A stretch of DNA of 64,000 nucleotides, taken from the NCBI RefSeq assembly GCF_000974425.1, contig NZ_CP010429.1, positions 496,001 through 560,000 on the forward strand, in the 5' to 3' direction. Positions 9,749 through 17,951 of the stretch are shown in pieces. Both the position numbers and the translations under genes were made by a program. The notes beneath the pieces were generated by a model that was not told the origin of the DNA, did no database searches, and saw nothing but the letters and a program-made list of their open reading frames with translations. Source of the stretch: Spirosoma radiotolerans (GTDB lineage Bacteria > Bacteroidota > Bacteroidia > Cytophagales > Spirosomataceae). Positions within the stretch are counted from its first letter, which is position 1. Every line of letters begins with the position of its first letter.

Positions 9749-10189
9749 CTAATTGGCTTTGGTGAATACAGTTGTAACTGCCCCTAACGTATAACTAGGT
9801 GGAATAAAGGTGTAAAGTGCACTTCCTGAAGAAACTGTAATCTGATTTTCAGCCGTACCAGGATGTACTGGCGGCTCTAAGCTAATATAGTACCCTTGGG
9901 GTTTCGTTAACACATAGGCTTTGGCGTAAGTAGTATCCTTAGCGGGCGAATAAAAACCATTAGCGGGAGCTTGTACGCGTACACGAACGGTATCTGCTGA
10001 AACACGTTCAATTTGAAGCGTAATCGTTTTCCCATTGATGGGATAGAGCTTCGATTCACCAAAAGACTCTGTACTTTTTGCCGTAAAAGTCCCTGAAACC
10101 GCTTGACCAGCGTCTAAATTAGGCTCATCGTGTTTGCAGCTATTAAGCAAAATAATGCTTAGGTAAACTAATAATGAATAGTTTTTCAT
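9749..10189 (-). CDS. Hypothetical lipoprotein
   Basis: 146 residues. A signal peptide with a lipobox (ILLNSC) places the lipid-bearing cysteine at position 18, so the protein should be anchored in the outer membrane. The mature part is rich in Thr, Val and Pro and looks all-beta; the region GKTITLQIERVSADTVRVRVQA suggests strands. I do not recognise a family. The next gene upstream on the same strand encodes a DUF2695-like protein 70 bases away, and another lipoprotein lies beyond it, so they may be co-transcribed. Confidence 0.7.
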   Translation of the reverse strand: MKNYSLLVYLSIILLNSCKHDEPNLDAGQAVSGTFTAKSTESFGESKLYPINGKTITLQIERVSADTVRVRVQAPANGFYSPAKDTTYAKAYVLTKPQGYYISLEPPVHPGTAENQITVSSGSALYTFIPPSYTLGAVTTVFTKAN

Positions 10190-10259
10190 GGGATTGAGTT
10201 TAATGGATTATAGTAGCCCTTTCTAGGAAGTTGTATAAGTGCCTTTATGTTAATCTAGG

Positions 10260-10562
10260 TCAGATAATCTTAGGAAATTCGTCTTCAACATTGGCTAATA
10301 CCTCACAGTCACAGTAACCACCGTATTGAGCCAGCCAAGCCTTTGTTTGATCAACTGGCAGATGCCTTTCTAGCAAAAAAGCCTCAGTTAGCGTTAGCGA
10401 ATCATCACAATCTTCCTCTTGTAACGAAGAATCCAAGTGGACAAATAAATCTTTCAGCTCTGCTTTAGAAATAGGCATCTGTGCACTCTTAGCTTCTTGC
10501 TCCTTGTCCTTAAACTCCTGCAAAAGCTGCTTTCTCTTCTGCTTATCTTCTTTTGAAGCCAT
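10260..10562 (-). CDS. DUF2695-like small protein
   Basis: 100 residues. A charged N-terminal helix (KEDKQKRKQLLQEFKDKEQ) precedes a compact domain with the conserved pattern DDSLTLTEAFLLERHLP...WLAQYGGYCDCEVLANVE. I recognise the GGYCDCEVLANVE block as DUF2695. The clustered cysteines (C-D-C) and acidic residues could bind metal, which is inference. Function is unknown. Its start overlaps the end of the upstream lipoprotein gene by 20 bases, which points to translational coupling. Confidence 0.75.
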   Translation of the reverse strand: MASKEDKQKRKQLLQEFKDKEQEAKSAQMPISKAELKDLFVHLDSSLQEEDCDDSLTLTEAFLLERHLPVDQTKAWLAQYGGYCDCEVLANVEDEFPKII

Positions 10563-11055
10563 TTTCTTGTTGTGTAATCTCGATTATGTTAAGTAAGCTA
10601 CCCGGTAAAAAATTATACAAACTTTGCGATTGAGCCTCCTGTCGAGATGAGTTATACGTGGTCGTATACATGTAGAAAACTAGCAGAGAACTTGGGTGTT
10701 GGGTATAGCTAGTTGTATCCAGTGACGGAAGAGTATAGTCACCTACCAGACCGGGTAACAACGCCGTTGAATCTAACCGAATGGTGATATCATCAGCCCC
10801 TTGGTGTTGTTTTTTCGGAGACAGTTGAATTCGAAGATCGTTATGGAACCGAGTCGTACTGACTGTTAGACTGTCAAGTGGATACGAAGCAACTAGAGTC
10901 TGGTTAGCCAGTGCGTCATTGAAGCTACGGCTGAAAGTAACTGTTGATGGAATCGCAGGCTGATCTGGCTGGGAATCTTGGTGACAGGCGGTCATCAGCA
11001 ACCCACTTCCTGAGAGCCAAACGATCAAAGCAATAAGGTAAGTGAGTGGTCGCAT
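10543..11055 (-). CDS. Hypothetical lipoprotein
   Basis: 170 residues. The signal peptide ends in a lipobox (LMTAC) with the modified cysteine at 24, followed by a Gln/Pro/Asp-rich linker. The mature domain is Ser/Thr-rich and probably beta-structured; it has no motif I know. The last 20 bases overlap the start of the DUF2695-like gene. The pairing of a lipoprotein with a cytoplasmic small protein is unusual but may only reflect compact packing. Upstream lies an AT-rich stretch (about 11090-11160) likely to contain the promoter. Confidence 0.7.
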   Translation of the reverse strand: MRPLTYLIALIVWLSGSGLLMTACHQDSQPDQPAIPSTVTFSRSFNDALANQTLVASYPLDSLTVSTTRFHNDLRIQLSPKKQHQGADDITIRLDSTALLPGLVGDYTLPSLDTTSYTQHPSSLLVFYMYTTTYNSSRQEAQSQSLYNFLPGSLLNIIEITQQENGFKRR

Positions 11056-11164
11056 ATACGATGAGTTTATGAGTTCTTACAAGCCTCATATATGGAACTA
11101 TATCAATATAGCTAAAAAAAGAAATATATGTAATTAAATAATTATTAAATATAAATATAGCGGA

Positions 11165-11404
11165 TCAGCTCAAGTTGAAATTGACATTCATTTCTGTTGT
11201 ATAAGTGGCAATATGAAAACCTAACCAGCATTTTACTCTTGGTCGTCGACTAACATTAGCGGCTATGCCAGCGGCAATTATAGCCGCTAATGATGGCTGC
11301 TGAAACGGGTGACCTAGTAGAAGAGTGATAGTATGTTCAATGCCATAGATGAGTACAACGACAACGATTGTCGTCAGAATAATGTCTTTGAAAGTGGTGT
11401 TCAT
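11165..11404 (-). CDS. Small hypothetical membrane protein
   Basis: 79 residues. One strongly hydrophobic helix near residues 9-25 (IILTTIVVVVLIYGI) is followed by a second, weaker one near 38-50 and a basic segment (SRRPRVKC). No family is recognised. The frame has an ATG start and normal composition, but the gene is short and isolated, so it is a tentative call. It lies upstream of the lipoprotein gene at 10543 with a 109-bp AT-rich gap. Confidence 0.45.
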   Translation of the reverse strand: MNTTFKDIILTTIVVVVLIYGIEHTITLLLGHPFQQPSLAAIIAAGIAANVSRRPRVKCWLGFHIATYTTEMNVNFNLS

Positions 11405-11513
11405 TACGTTGAATACTCCGCTTTATGGTAGCCAAAGTACGAAACGTCGGGCTAACTACTTACAAATTAACCGTTTCGCGAAACACCCCCTTTTCGGACA
11501 GGAAAACTCCCAT

Positions 11514-11541
11514 CGTCTCACTTGAGAACCTTTCCTGAGAT
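11514..11541 (+). repeat. Copy of the CGTCTC-type intergenic repeat
   Basis: It reads CGTCTCACTTGAGAA, then CCTTTCCTGAGAT, immediately after the acr3 stop codon. The segments TCTCA and TGAGA can pair in two ways, so it may fold as a terminator-like hairpin for the arsenic operon. Confidence 0.5.
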
Positions 11542-12603
11542 TTATAGTGCATGGTGGGTTTTCTTGTAATGGGGCTTAAAACGGTGTTGCTGCTTCAACG
11601 CAAAATTAACAAGCAGAATCAGCACCGGCACTTCGATCAAGGGGCCAATCACCGCAGCAAAAGCAGCCCCGGAGTTGATACCGAATACAGCGATGGCCAC
11701 CGCAATCCCCAGCTCGAAATTGTTACCTGCGGCAGTGAAGGCCAACGACGTTGATTTGCTGTAATCAGCGCCCACCCGTTTGGAAAGGTAGAAGGCAGAA
11801 AAGAACATAATGACAAAATAAATCGACAATGGAACGGCGATGCGCAGCACATCGAGCGGAATAGAAACGATGAGCTGACCTTTCAGACTAAACATGACCA
11901 CAATTGTAAAGAGCAGGGCGATGAGCGTTATCGGGCTGATAGCAGGTAAAAACGTCTGCTCGTACCATTTCCGACTAAACATTCTGGTGAAGATCATCCG
12001 CGAAAAAAGGCCCGCCAAAAACGGAATGCCCAAATAGACGAAAACGCTTCTGGCTACTTCGCCGATGGTGATATTTACTTCATAGCCATGCAACCCGAAC
12101 AGGGGCGGCAATACAGTGATGAATAGCCAGGCATAGACGGAGTAAAACAGCACTTGAAAGATGCTGTTGAAAGCCACCAGGCCAGCCGCATAGAGCCGAT
12201 CCCCGCCTGCCAGATCGTTCCAGACGATCACCATTGCGATGCAGCGGGCAATACCGATCATTATCAGGCCCGTCATATAATCGGGCTTATCGGGTAGAAA
12301 AATCACCGCCAGGCCGAACATCAACAGCGGGCCAACAATCCAGTTTTGCAGCAGCGAAAGCCCCAGTATTTTCGTGTTGGCAAACACCTTCGGCAGTTCT
12401 TCATACTTCACCTTCGCCAAAGGCGGGTACATCATCAGGATCAGCCCAATGGCCAACGGCACATTAGTGGTGCCAGAATTGAACCCATTAATTAAGGTCT
12501 GCGACTGGGGGAAAAAGTAACCGATGCTCACACCGATCAGCATAGCCAGGAAGATCCACAGCGTCAGAAAGCGGTCGAGAAGGGATAAACGGGGGGAATT
12601 CAT
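11542..12603 (-). CDS. acr3: ACR3 family arsenite efflux permease
   Basis: 353 residues from the ATG at 12603; an upstream in-frame extension to 12654 runs into the neighbouring arsN2 gene and lacks family similarity. About ten membrane helices are visible. The conserved ACR3 region [19 protein letters not shown] carries the essential cysteine, here C121, and [18 protein letters not shown] is also characteristic. The protein expels As(III) across the inner membrane by proton-motive force. It is the last gene of arsR-arsM-arsC-arsN2-acr3, starting 11 bases after arsN2. Confidence 0.92.
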   Translation of the reverse strand: MNSPRLSLLDRFLTLWIFLAMLIGVSIGYFFPQSQTLINGFNSGTTNVPLAIGLILMMYPPLAKVKYEELPKVFANTKILGLSLLQNWIVGPLLMFGLAVIFLPDKPDYMTGLIMIGIARCIAMVIVWNDLAGGDRLYAAGLVAFNSIFQVLFYSVYAWLFITVLPPLFGLHGYEVNITIGEVARSVFVYLGIPFLAGLFSRMIFTRMFSRKWYEQTFLPAISPITLIALLFTIVVMFSLKGQLIVSIPLDVLRIAVPLSIYFVIMFFSAFYLSKRVGADYSKSTSLAFTAAGNNFELGIAVAIAVFGINSGAAFAAVIGPLIEVPVLILLVNFALKQQHRFKPHYKKTHHAL

Positions 12604-12614
12604 AAGCCGGTAAT

Positions 12615-13049
12615 TTAAAGCGTGCGTTTCATGACAATGGCCGATGAGGGGCAAAGGCCGCTGAACTGCTGAGTTTGCTGAATGGCTTGGGGCACGGCTT
12701 CCCGACTCACGGGTGCGAAACCGTAGCGCGTAAAATACCCATCGGCGGTATTGGTAATCAGGTAAAGTTCCGCAAGATGCGACGCATCGGCAGTGGCCAG
12801 CAACCGGTCAATGAGTTGGGCTGCGATGCCTTTGCCCTGGTGGGCGGGATCGACAGCCACCGAACGCAGTAGGCCCACCGATCCGAAGGATTCCAGGCCC
12901 GCGACACCCACGGGGGTTTCTTCGTATTTCGCAATCACGAAATGGGGCAGGCCCGCCGGTAGATCCTCGGTAAGCAAATCGCCTTGTTCAAGTAAAGCCA
13001 CAATGGTTTCTTTCTCGTCCGGCTTAGCTGTTTCAATGTGAATAGCCAT
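12615..13049 (-). CDS. arsN2: ArsN2-type GNAT acetyltransferase
   Basis: 144 residues of GNAT fold. The acetyl-CoA binding loop is visible as [23 protein letters not shown], with an early [14 protein letters not shown] segment typical of arsenic-linked ArsN2. The ending [19 protein letters not shown] also fits that group. Related ArsN enzymes acetylate amino-bearing arsenicals; the exact substrate of ArsN2 is less certain. Two bases separate it from arsC and 11 from acr3, so it is embedded in the operon and its role in arsenic handling is supported by context. Confidence 0.85.
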   Translation of the reverse strand: MAIHIETAKPDEKETIVALLEQGDLLTEDLPAGLPHFVIAKYEETPVGVAGLESFGSVGLLRSVAVDPAHQGKGIAAQLIDRLLATADASHLAELYLITNTADGYFTRYGFAPVSREAVPQAIQQTQQFSGLCPSSAIVMKRTL

Positions 13050-13051
13050 AC

Positions 13052-13477
13052 TTAATGGGGGATGGTTTCGCCTAAACGATTTTCGACAAATTCTTGGCTG
13101 TACGCTTTGATCTGATCACGCACCTGACGGAACGAGGTGAGTGCATTGATACCTGGCTGATGACCCGGATCGGGGAAGCTATGATGAATTTTCTCGGCAC
13201 TCGATGGAAAAATCGGGCACTGCTCACGGGCATTGTCACACACAGTAATGACGTAATCAAACGGCTTGTCGGTGTATTCGTCCACATGGTTCGAGGTGTG
13301 ATGCGAAATATCAATGCCATCTTCGGCCATCACCTGAATCGCCAATGGATTGACCCCGTGGGGAGCAACACCGGCACTAAAGACTTCGGCCCGATCACCG
13401 GCAAAGGTTTGCAGATAGCCTTCGGCCATCTGCGAGCGGGCAGAATTGCCCGTGCAAAGAACTAGGATACGTTTCAT
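13052..13477 (-). CDS. arsC: Arsenate reductase, low-molecular-weight phosphatase type
   Basis: 141 residues from the ATG at 13477; the frame extends 38 residues upstream, but MKRILVLCTGNSARSQ is the family start. The phosphatase-like loop C-x5-R is C8-TGNSA-R14. A further cysteine pair in ITVCDNAREQCPIFP matches the redox cysteines of the thioredoxin-coupled class. The enzyme reduces arsenate to arsenite in the cytoplasm, feeding ArsM and Acr3. It starts 22 bases after arsM. Confidence 0.92.
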   Translation of the reverse strand: MKRILVLCTGNSARSQMAEGYLQTFAGDRAEVFSAGVAPHGVNPLAIQVMAEDGIDISHHTSNHVDEYTDKPFDYVITVCDNAREQCPIFPSSAEKIHHSFPDPGHQPGINALTSFRQVRDQIKAYSQEFVENRLGETIPH

Positions 13478-13499
13478 ATCGAAGGGGATTGGATGAATA

Positions 13500-14387
13500 T
13501 TAGTTGCAGCAATCAGGTCCCGGCTTGGATTGGTCGCAGCAAGCGGTGGCGGCTGGTTTGGCATCGGCGATGCGCACGGGTTTGCGAGCAAAGACAGTTA
13601 CACTATAGATGCCTTTGTCTTGCTGGCGATACTCAGCGATTTCTTCGGCAGACAGGTAATTTTGCAGCACCGAATCGGGCAGATTGATTTCGCGGTCTTT
13701 CTGAACCTGAATGTTGGTGAAACCGCTTTGGTTAACGAGCTGCAAATAATCATCCTTCTGAATGGCACCCGATACGCAACCTACATACATTTCGGCGTCC
13801 TGCTGCAAGCCTGCGGGCAGCTCGCCTTTCAGCACAATGTCAGAAATGCTGAAATGTCCACCTGGCTTTAAAATACGGAAGGTTTCGGCGAATGCTTTTT
13901 GCTTGTCGGGCACCAGGTTCATCACGCAATTGCTCACCACCACATCGGCTAAATTTTCCGGCAAGGGCATCTCCTCAATGTCGCCATAGACGAATTCAAC
14001 ATTGGTAAACCCTAACGCTTTCGCGTTCTTGCGGGCACGATCGATCATGCGAGGAGTCATATCTAGACCGATCACGCGACCTGTTTCGCCGGTTTCTGCA
14101 CGAGCGACAAAGCAATCATTGCCCGCACCCGAACCCAGATCCACCACGGTATCGCCGGGTTTAATCTGAGCGAATTGAGTCGGCAAGCCGCAACCCAAAC
14201 CTAGATCGGCATCGGCTACATAACCATTCAGCTCTTGGTAGTCCTGAGCCATCATGATCGGCACGTTGGACTCAATTTCAGGCCCACAGCATGAAGTTGG
14301 GCCACAACAGCCAATCGCATCCGGTTGTTCGGCAATCGCGCCGTATTTCTGGCGCACGGTTTCTTTGATTTGCTCGGCAGTTTCCAT
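13500..14387 (-). CDS. arsM: Arsenite S-adenosylmethionine methyltransferase
   Basis: 295 residues. A SAM-binding Rossmann core holds motif I DLGSGAGNDCFVA near residue 83, GDIEEMP, and the motif-IV region VVVSNCVMNLVPDK. Conserved ArsM cysteines are visible: C66 in GLGCGLP, one in SNCVMN and one in VGCVSG. It begins with a double-cysteine patch, GCCGPTSCCGPE (27-36), and ends with a second Cys-rich tail, ACCDQSKPGPDCCN. It methylates As(III) to volatile or excretable forms. Its start is 62 bases after arsR, with an operator-like palindrome between them. Confidence 0.92.
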   Translation of the reverse strand: METAEQIKETVRQKYGAIAEQPDAIGCCGPTSCCGPEIESNVPIMMAQDYQELNGYVADADLGLGCGLPTQFAQIKPGDTVVDLGSGAGNDCFVARAETGETGRVIGLDMTPRMIDRARKNAKALGFTNVEFVYGDIEEMPLPENLADVVVSNCVMNLVPDKQKAFAETFRILKPGGHFSISDIVLKGELPAGLQQDAEMYVGCVSGAIQKDDYLQLVNQSGFTNIQVQKDREINLPDSVLQNYLSAEEIAEYRQQDKGIYSVTVFARKPVRIADAKPAATACCDQSKPGPDCCN

Positions 14388-14405
14388 GTATTTACCTATT
14401 GGTTA

Positions 14406-14421
14406 AATGTAATATTACGAT
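14406..14421. promoter_or_regulatory. Candidate ArsR operator between arsR and arsM
   Basis: The imperfect palindrome AATGTAATATTACGAT (6 of 8 arm positions pair) shares AATATTACGAT exactly with the site upstream of arsR. It lies 19 bases before the arsM start and may form an internal, arsenite-inducible promoter. This is inference from the shared sequence. Confidence 0.5.
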
Positions 14422-14449
14422 TGATTAGGATAAAAAAATAGCTGCGAAC

Positions 14450-14779
14450 TTAACAGCAAGTCGCAGCACTTACGATTGTATCGAACAGCGAGCCAAAAGT
14501 TTGCCGTGCTTCTTCCCATACGGTTTCGTTGATGCAGTAGCAAACGCGGGGCGGGTTGATTTCGCCCTGGATGATGCCGATGCGTTTCAGTTCCTTCAAA
14601 TGTTGGGAAACTGTTGCCTGGGCCAAGGGTAGTTCATCGACCAGGTCACCACAAACGCATGCCTTTTTCTGAGCCAGCAATTGCAGGATAGCTACCCGTG
14701 CCGGGTGTGCGAAAGCTTTTGCCAGATCCGCAATGCGATTCTGTTCTTCGGTGAATATTTCGGTTTTCGTCACTCCCAT
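14450..14779 (-). CDS. arsR: ArsR family arsenite-responsive repressor
   Basis: 109 residues from the ATG at 14779; an ATG at 14800 would add seven residues without family support. The winged-helix core is [14 protein letters not shown], then [34 protein letters not shown]41 and C43 (C-V-C-G-D-L) form the As(III) site in the recognition-helix region, as in classical ArsR, and a terminal Cys pair (C108, C109) offers more ligands. It should repress the operon until As(III) or Sb(III) binds. It is the first gene of the operon. Confidence 0.92.
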   Translation of the reverse strand: MGVTKTEIFTEEQNRIADLAKAFAHPARVAILQLLAQKKACVCGDLVDELPLAQATVSQHLKELKRIGIIQGEINPPRVCYCINETVWEEARQTFGSLFDTIVSAATCC

Positions 14780-14806
14780 GATGCAAAGGTAACACAACAA
14801 TTATTA

Positions 14807-14822
14807 ATCGCAATATTACGAT
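14807..14822. promoter_or_regulatory. Candidate ArsR operator upstream of arsR
   Basis: The palindrome ATCGCAATATTACGAT pairs at 7 of 8 arm positions. It lies 27 bases before the arsR start codon, the normal place for an autoregulatory operator, and its right half recurs at 14411-14421. Confidence 0.6.
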
Positions 14823-14894
14823 GTATATTTTTAAGAACAGACTTTTCGTCTCAATATTCGCCCCATTTTTGGAGCAGATCTATGAACGATCCTT

Positions 14895-14924
14895 CGTCTT
14901 AAAGGGGAGTTTTTTTTAGAGACG
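14895..14924 (+). repeat. Copy of the CGTCTC-type intergenic repeat
   Basis: CGTCTTAAAGGGGAG is followed by a run of eight T and AGAGACG, so the two ends can pair. It is one of the clearest copies of the element. A second, less complete one (CGTCTCAATATTCGCCCC) starts at 14847. Confidence 0.5.
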
Positions 14925-14962
14925 GTGTTTTTAATATCTGTTCATGCTAATCAATAGCCTAG

Positions 14963-15248
14963 GATCTAACCATCTCTGCTGAAGTGCCGGACTTGATACG
15001 TTCGTTTCAAGAACAGGAACTGCCCACTGATTGGCGAGCCACGGGGAGTGGCCCCCTGTTCTCTCAAAGCTTTCTAGTGAATTGGCTGCAAAGGCCGGAC
15101 CGCTTAGCCGTCCAGGTGCCCAGTTCAGTGGTACCGGTCATGGCAAACTACTTAATCAACCCCCGCCATGAGCTGTTTTCGAGTTGTCAAGTCGGATGTA
15201 TTCGGAATCAATGCCCGGTTGTATGATCCTTCGCGACGGGGATGCTAG
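14963..15248 (+). pseudogene. RES-domain toxin remnant with a frameshift
   Basis: The first frame, open from 14963, gives LPTDWRATGSGP, NWLQRPDRLAVQVPSSVVP and NYLINPRHELF, the C-terminal half of a RES toxin. After about 15180 the matching sequence moves to another frame, which reads VKSDVFGINARLYDPSR and stops at 15246-15248; that fits the usual RES ending with F-x-x-x-x-R-L. The N-terminal half is absent. So this is a broken gene and not a working toxin. It is related to the remnant at 7630. Confidence 0.65.
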
Positions 15249-15369
15249 CTGGCTGAAGGCCAATCAATTAAGTATGCATTATTATAAACGCTACGTTATC
15301 TCAAATAGGCGCTTTTTGTAGGAATAAAGAAGGCGCGCTTATTGACAAAAACAAGTCGAGATTACCCCA

Positions 15370-16290
15370 TTACTGGAAGGAACGTCTGAAAGCCAAAGGC
15401 GACAGATTTGTTTTCGTTTTAAAGAACTTACTAAACGATTGAGAGTGCTCGAATCCTAATGCGTAGGAGACTTCACTAATGGACAAATCGGTGGTCGAAA
15501 GCTTTTCTTTAGCCAACTCGATCAACTTCTCGTGGATATAGTGTTGGGTACTTTGCCCGATCAGTACGTTTAGTAGACTGCTCAAATATTTCGGCGACAC
15601 GTTCAAGTGGTCGGCCACGTACTGAACCGTCGGCAACCCATTTGCCACCAAATTATCCGTAATAAAGTAGTTATGCAATAGAGTATCTAGTTGGGATAAA
15701 AGTTGATGATTCGCTCTTTCCCTGGTGATAAACTGCCGATGGTAAAACCGCGTCGAGTAACTAAGTAGACTCTCAATCTGTGAGATGATAATCTGTTTGC
15801 TGAACGCATCAATACTTGCCTGATACTCCTGGTGAATGTTTTGAATAATCCGATTGATCGTGGCTTCTTCTTTCTCGGAAAGCCATAAGGCTTCATTCAC
15901 CGAATAATCAAAAAACGCATGGTGTTTAATCGTTTTGGCGAGCGGTGTGTTCCAAAAGAAATCAGGGTGAATGAGTAAAATCCACCCTGAACGATCAACT
16001 GTTGACATACGGTTGGGTTGAAGACGGAATACTTGATTGGGGCCCGCGAAAAACAGAACGCCATCCTCAAAATCGTAGGCTTGTTGTCCGTATCGAAATC
16101 GAGCGTTCATGCCTCGTTTTATGGAAATTTGGTAGAATTCAAAAATCAAATTCACGTCGCCAATAGCCGTTGGTCGTTTAATCGACGCGTAATCGACCAC
16201 GCTGATGAGCGGGTGCTCGGGTTGGGGTAAACCTCTCAAACGGTGAAAGTCGCTAATGGTTTTTATGCGTTGGATCGGCCGTTGTTCCAT
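15370..16290 (-). CDS. AraC family transcriptional regulator (paralogue B of three)
   Basis: 306 residues. It shares the N-terminal segment ISDFHRLRGLPQPEHPLISV and the central RFYHRQFITR with the genes at 3038 and 27701. The C-terminal AraC domain has HTH1 around VADHLNVSPKYLSSLLNVL and HTH2 around ISEVSYALGFEHSQSFSKFFK, ending LSPLAFR. The amidohydrolase gene lies 188 bases upstream on the same strand, so the regulator may be co-transcribed with it or control it. The effector is unknown. Confidence 0.9.
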   Translation of the reverse strand: MEQRPIQRIKTISDFHRLRGLPQPEHPLISVVDYASIKRPTAIGDVNLIFEFYQISIKRGMNARFRYGQQAYDFEDGVLFFAGPNQVFRLQPNRMSTVDRSGWILLIHPDFFWNTPLAKTIKHHAFFDYSVNEALWLSEKEEATINRIIQNIHQEYQASIDAFSKQIIISQIESLLSYSTRFYHRQFITRERANHQLLSQLDTLLHNYFITDNLVANGLPTVQYVADHLNVSPKYLSSLLNVLIGQSTQHYIHEKLIELAKEKLSTTDLSISEVSYALGFEHSQSFSKFFKTKTNLSPLAFRRSFQ

Positions 16291-16478
16291 AGTAAAGTCA
16301 AGACTTGATGTTTATTGCGCTTGATCCCGTTGGTCAAAACCAACAGTCGGTAGACGTGCGCCTACTGACTTTATCCTGCCACCATTCCAGGCACGGACAA
16401 CATAGATTTTTCTTGATTCAATAAAAAGCGGTTCGACAGCCGATCCGCATTTCAAACTGTGGCTACACGGCCTGGTCA

Positions 16479-17456
16479 TTAAGTTGCTTTTCCGGTTAAC
16501 TGTTCCCAATTGGCGAACGCAAACTTTTCTCTGTCTTCCTGACTTAATTGTGTTGCTTCTAAAAAGCTACGGGCTTCTCGGCCTGGCCGGTACTGATAGG
16601 GATAGTCGGTCGAAAAAAGAATGCGGTCGGTTCCGACAATGTCAATAGACCGCTGCAGGTAAGATTGGCTGAACATGCCACTGGCCGTTACGTACACGTT
16701 TTGACGAATGTACTCAATAAAGGGTTTGTCAAGCTTGGTGACTCGACTGAGGGAGGCTAATCGTTCCGCGTAGAACAAAATGACTTCACCCCAATGGCCA
16801 AGAATAAGTTGAAGGTTTGGAAAGCGGTCAAACACCTTGGCTAGTACTAAGCGGACAAATTGAACGCCCGCTTCGTAGTGCCACCCAAGCCCAAACGTTG
16901 AAAAGGCCAAATCGGTCAGTTCGTCAAAGCCTGAATAGAGCGCATCCCGGACGGATTTCTGGGGAATTTGGGGGTGAATAAATAAGGGAACCCCGAGGGC
17001 TTCCGCGCATTCAAAGAGTTCCCAGTAATCAAGATGGTCCAGGTTTTTCTCTCCAGTCCGGCCGCATACCATCGCCCCTTTTAAGCCAAGCTGGGTCACC
17101 GAACGGGTTAATTCATTGGCGGTTTGGTTGGGCACCGCCATGGGTAAGGCGGCCAACCCTTGAAATCGTTCGGGGGTCTTTCTGACCAGTTGGGCCATGT
17201 AATCGTTAGTTAGTCTGGCTAAGGCTAGGCTATCAGGGCCTAGATTGTGCAAACTTGGACTGGTGAGCGAAAGCACCTGCACATCAACGCCGGTTTCGTT
17301 CATCAATTGAAGACGGGTATCGCCGATCTCCTCCAGGCGGCTTTCGATCTGGCCGACGTGTAATTTTTGGGTTGGGTCGTTGGGGTCGGCATAGTTGCTC
17401 CAGGCCTCTTTGACGGCTTTAGTCAGAAAATGTTCTTCGATGGCGATTAGCTTCAT
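16479..17456 (-). CDS. Amidohydrolase-family decarboxylase-like protein
   Basis: 325 residues from the ATG at 17456 (a non-ATG extension reaches 17480). The TIM-barrel metal site reads E-x-H at E7/H9 (AIEEHFL), FIHPQIP, LILGHWGE and FSTDYPY. The E-x-H form in place of H-x-H marks the ACMSD / dihydroxybenzoate decarboxylase branch, so a non-oxidative decarboxylase acting on an aromatic acid is likely; hydrolysis is less so. It is upstream of an AraC regulator on the same strand. The substrate cannot be read from sequence. Confidence 0.85.
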   Translation of the reverse strand: MKLIAIEEHFLTKAVKEAWSNYADPNDPTQKLHVGQIESRLEEIGDTRLQLMNETGVDVQVLSLTSPSLHNLGPDSLALARLTNDYMAQLVRKTPERFQGLAALPMAVPNQTANELTRSVTQLGLKGAMVCGRTGEKNLDHLDYWELFECAEALGVPLFIHPQIPQKSVRDALYSGFDELTDLAFSTFGLGWHYEAGVQFVRLVLAKVFDRFPNLQLILGHWGEVILFYAERLASLSRVTKLDKPFIEYIRQNVYVTASGMFSQSYLQRSIDIVGTDRILFSTDYPYQYRPGREARSFLEATQLSQEDREKFAFANWEQLTGKAT

Positions 17457-17951
17457 CTTACTGTTTTTTAGTTGACACAAAATTCATCTTCAGTCCAACA
17501 ACAACTGTAGCCAAACATCAGCTTGTTGTAGTCTAAAAGGAAACGTATGATCCTGGGCGATCCTACTAGACATCTAGTAACCTATTCAATGGCAATTCTG
17601 ATAATAACTATTTCAAAAAAAGGCTCCTTATGAGTCGAAGACTAGCTGCCTGTCTGTAAAATGAGCGATTCAAGTGAGGGCAGGCTGACGTGAATCCATT
17701 ACTCCATAAACGGCCATCCACCTGCTGCTCCCTAGAACTTTAGCCGTAACCAACGGTCCTTTACAACTGGTGAGCATGAAACGGAAAGACCGGCTGAAGC
17801 TGGTTCATCCCGATGACCGACTTCGTGGACAATGTATTGAGGTGGTCCAATTCAGCGGACCACCTACATCGTATGTTTATCCGATTGACTGGGGAAGTTG
17901 AAGCAAGTAGTTTTGAATCAAACTTAAACGCGGGTTCAACCCTTGGCGCTT
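17457..17951. other. Intergenic stretch with one protein-like short frame
   Basis: Most of it shows nothing. A frame with an ATG at 17776 and stop at 17899-17901 gives 41 residues (MKRKDRLKLVHPDDRLRG, then ...VVQFSGPPTSYVYPIDWGS). The composition is protein-like and the frame stays open further upstream, so it may be a small gene or a remnant. I do not recognise it. Confidence 0.25.

Noticed and set aside
16312-16509. 65-codon minus frame between AraC and amidohydrolase
   Set aside because: It overlaps the amidohydrolase end, has no features, and the gap is expected to be non-coding.
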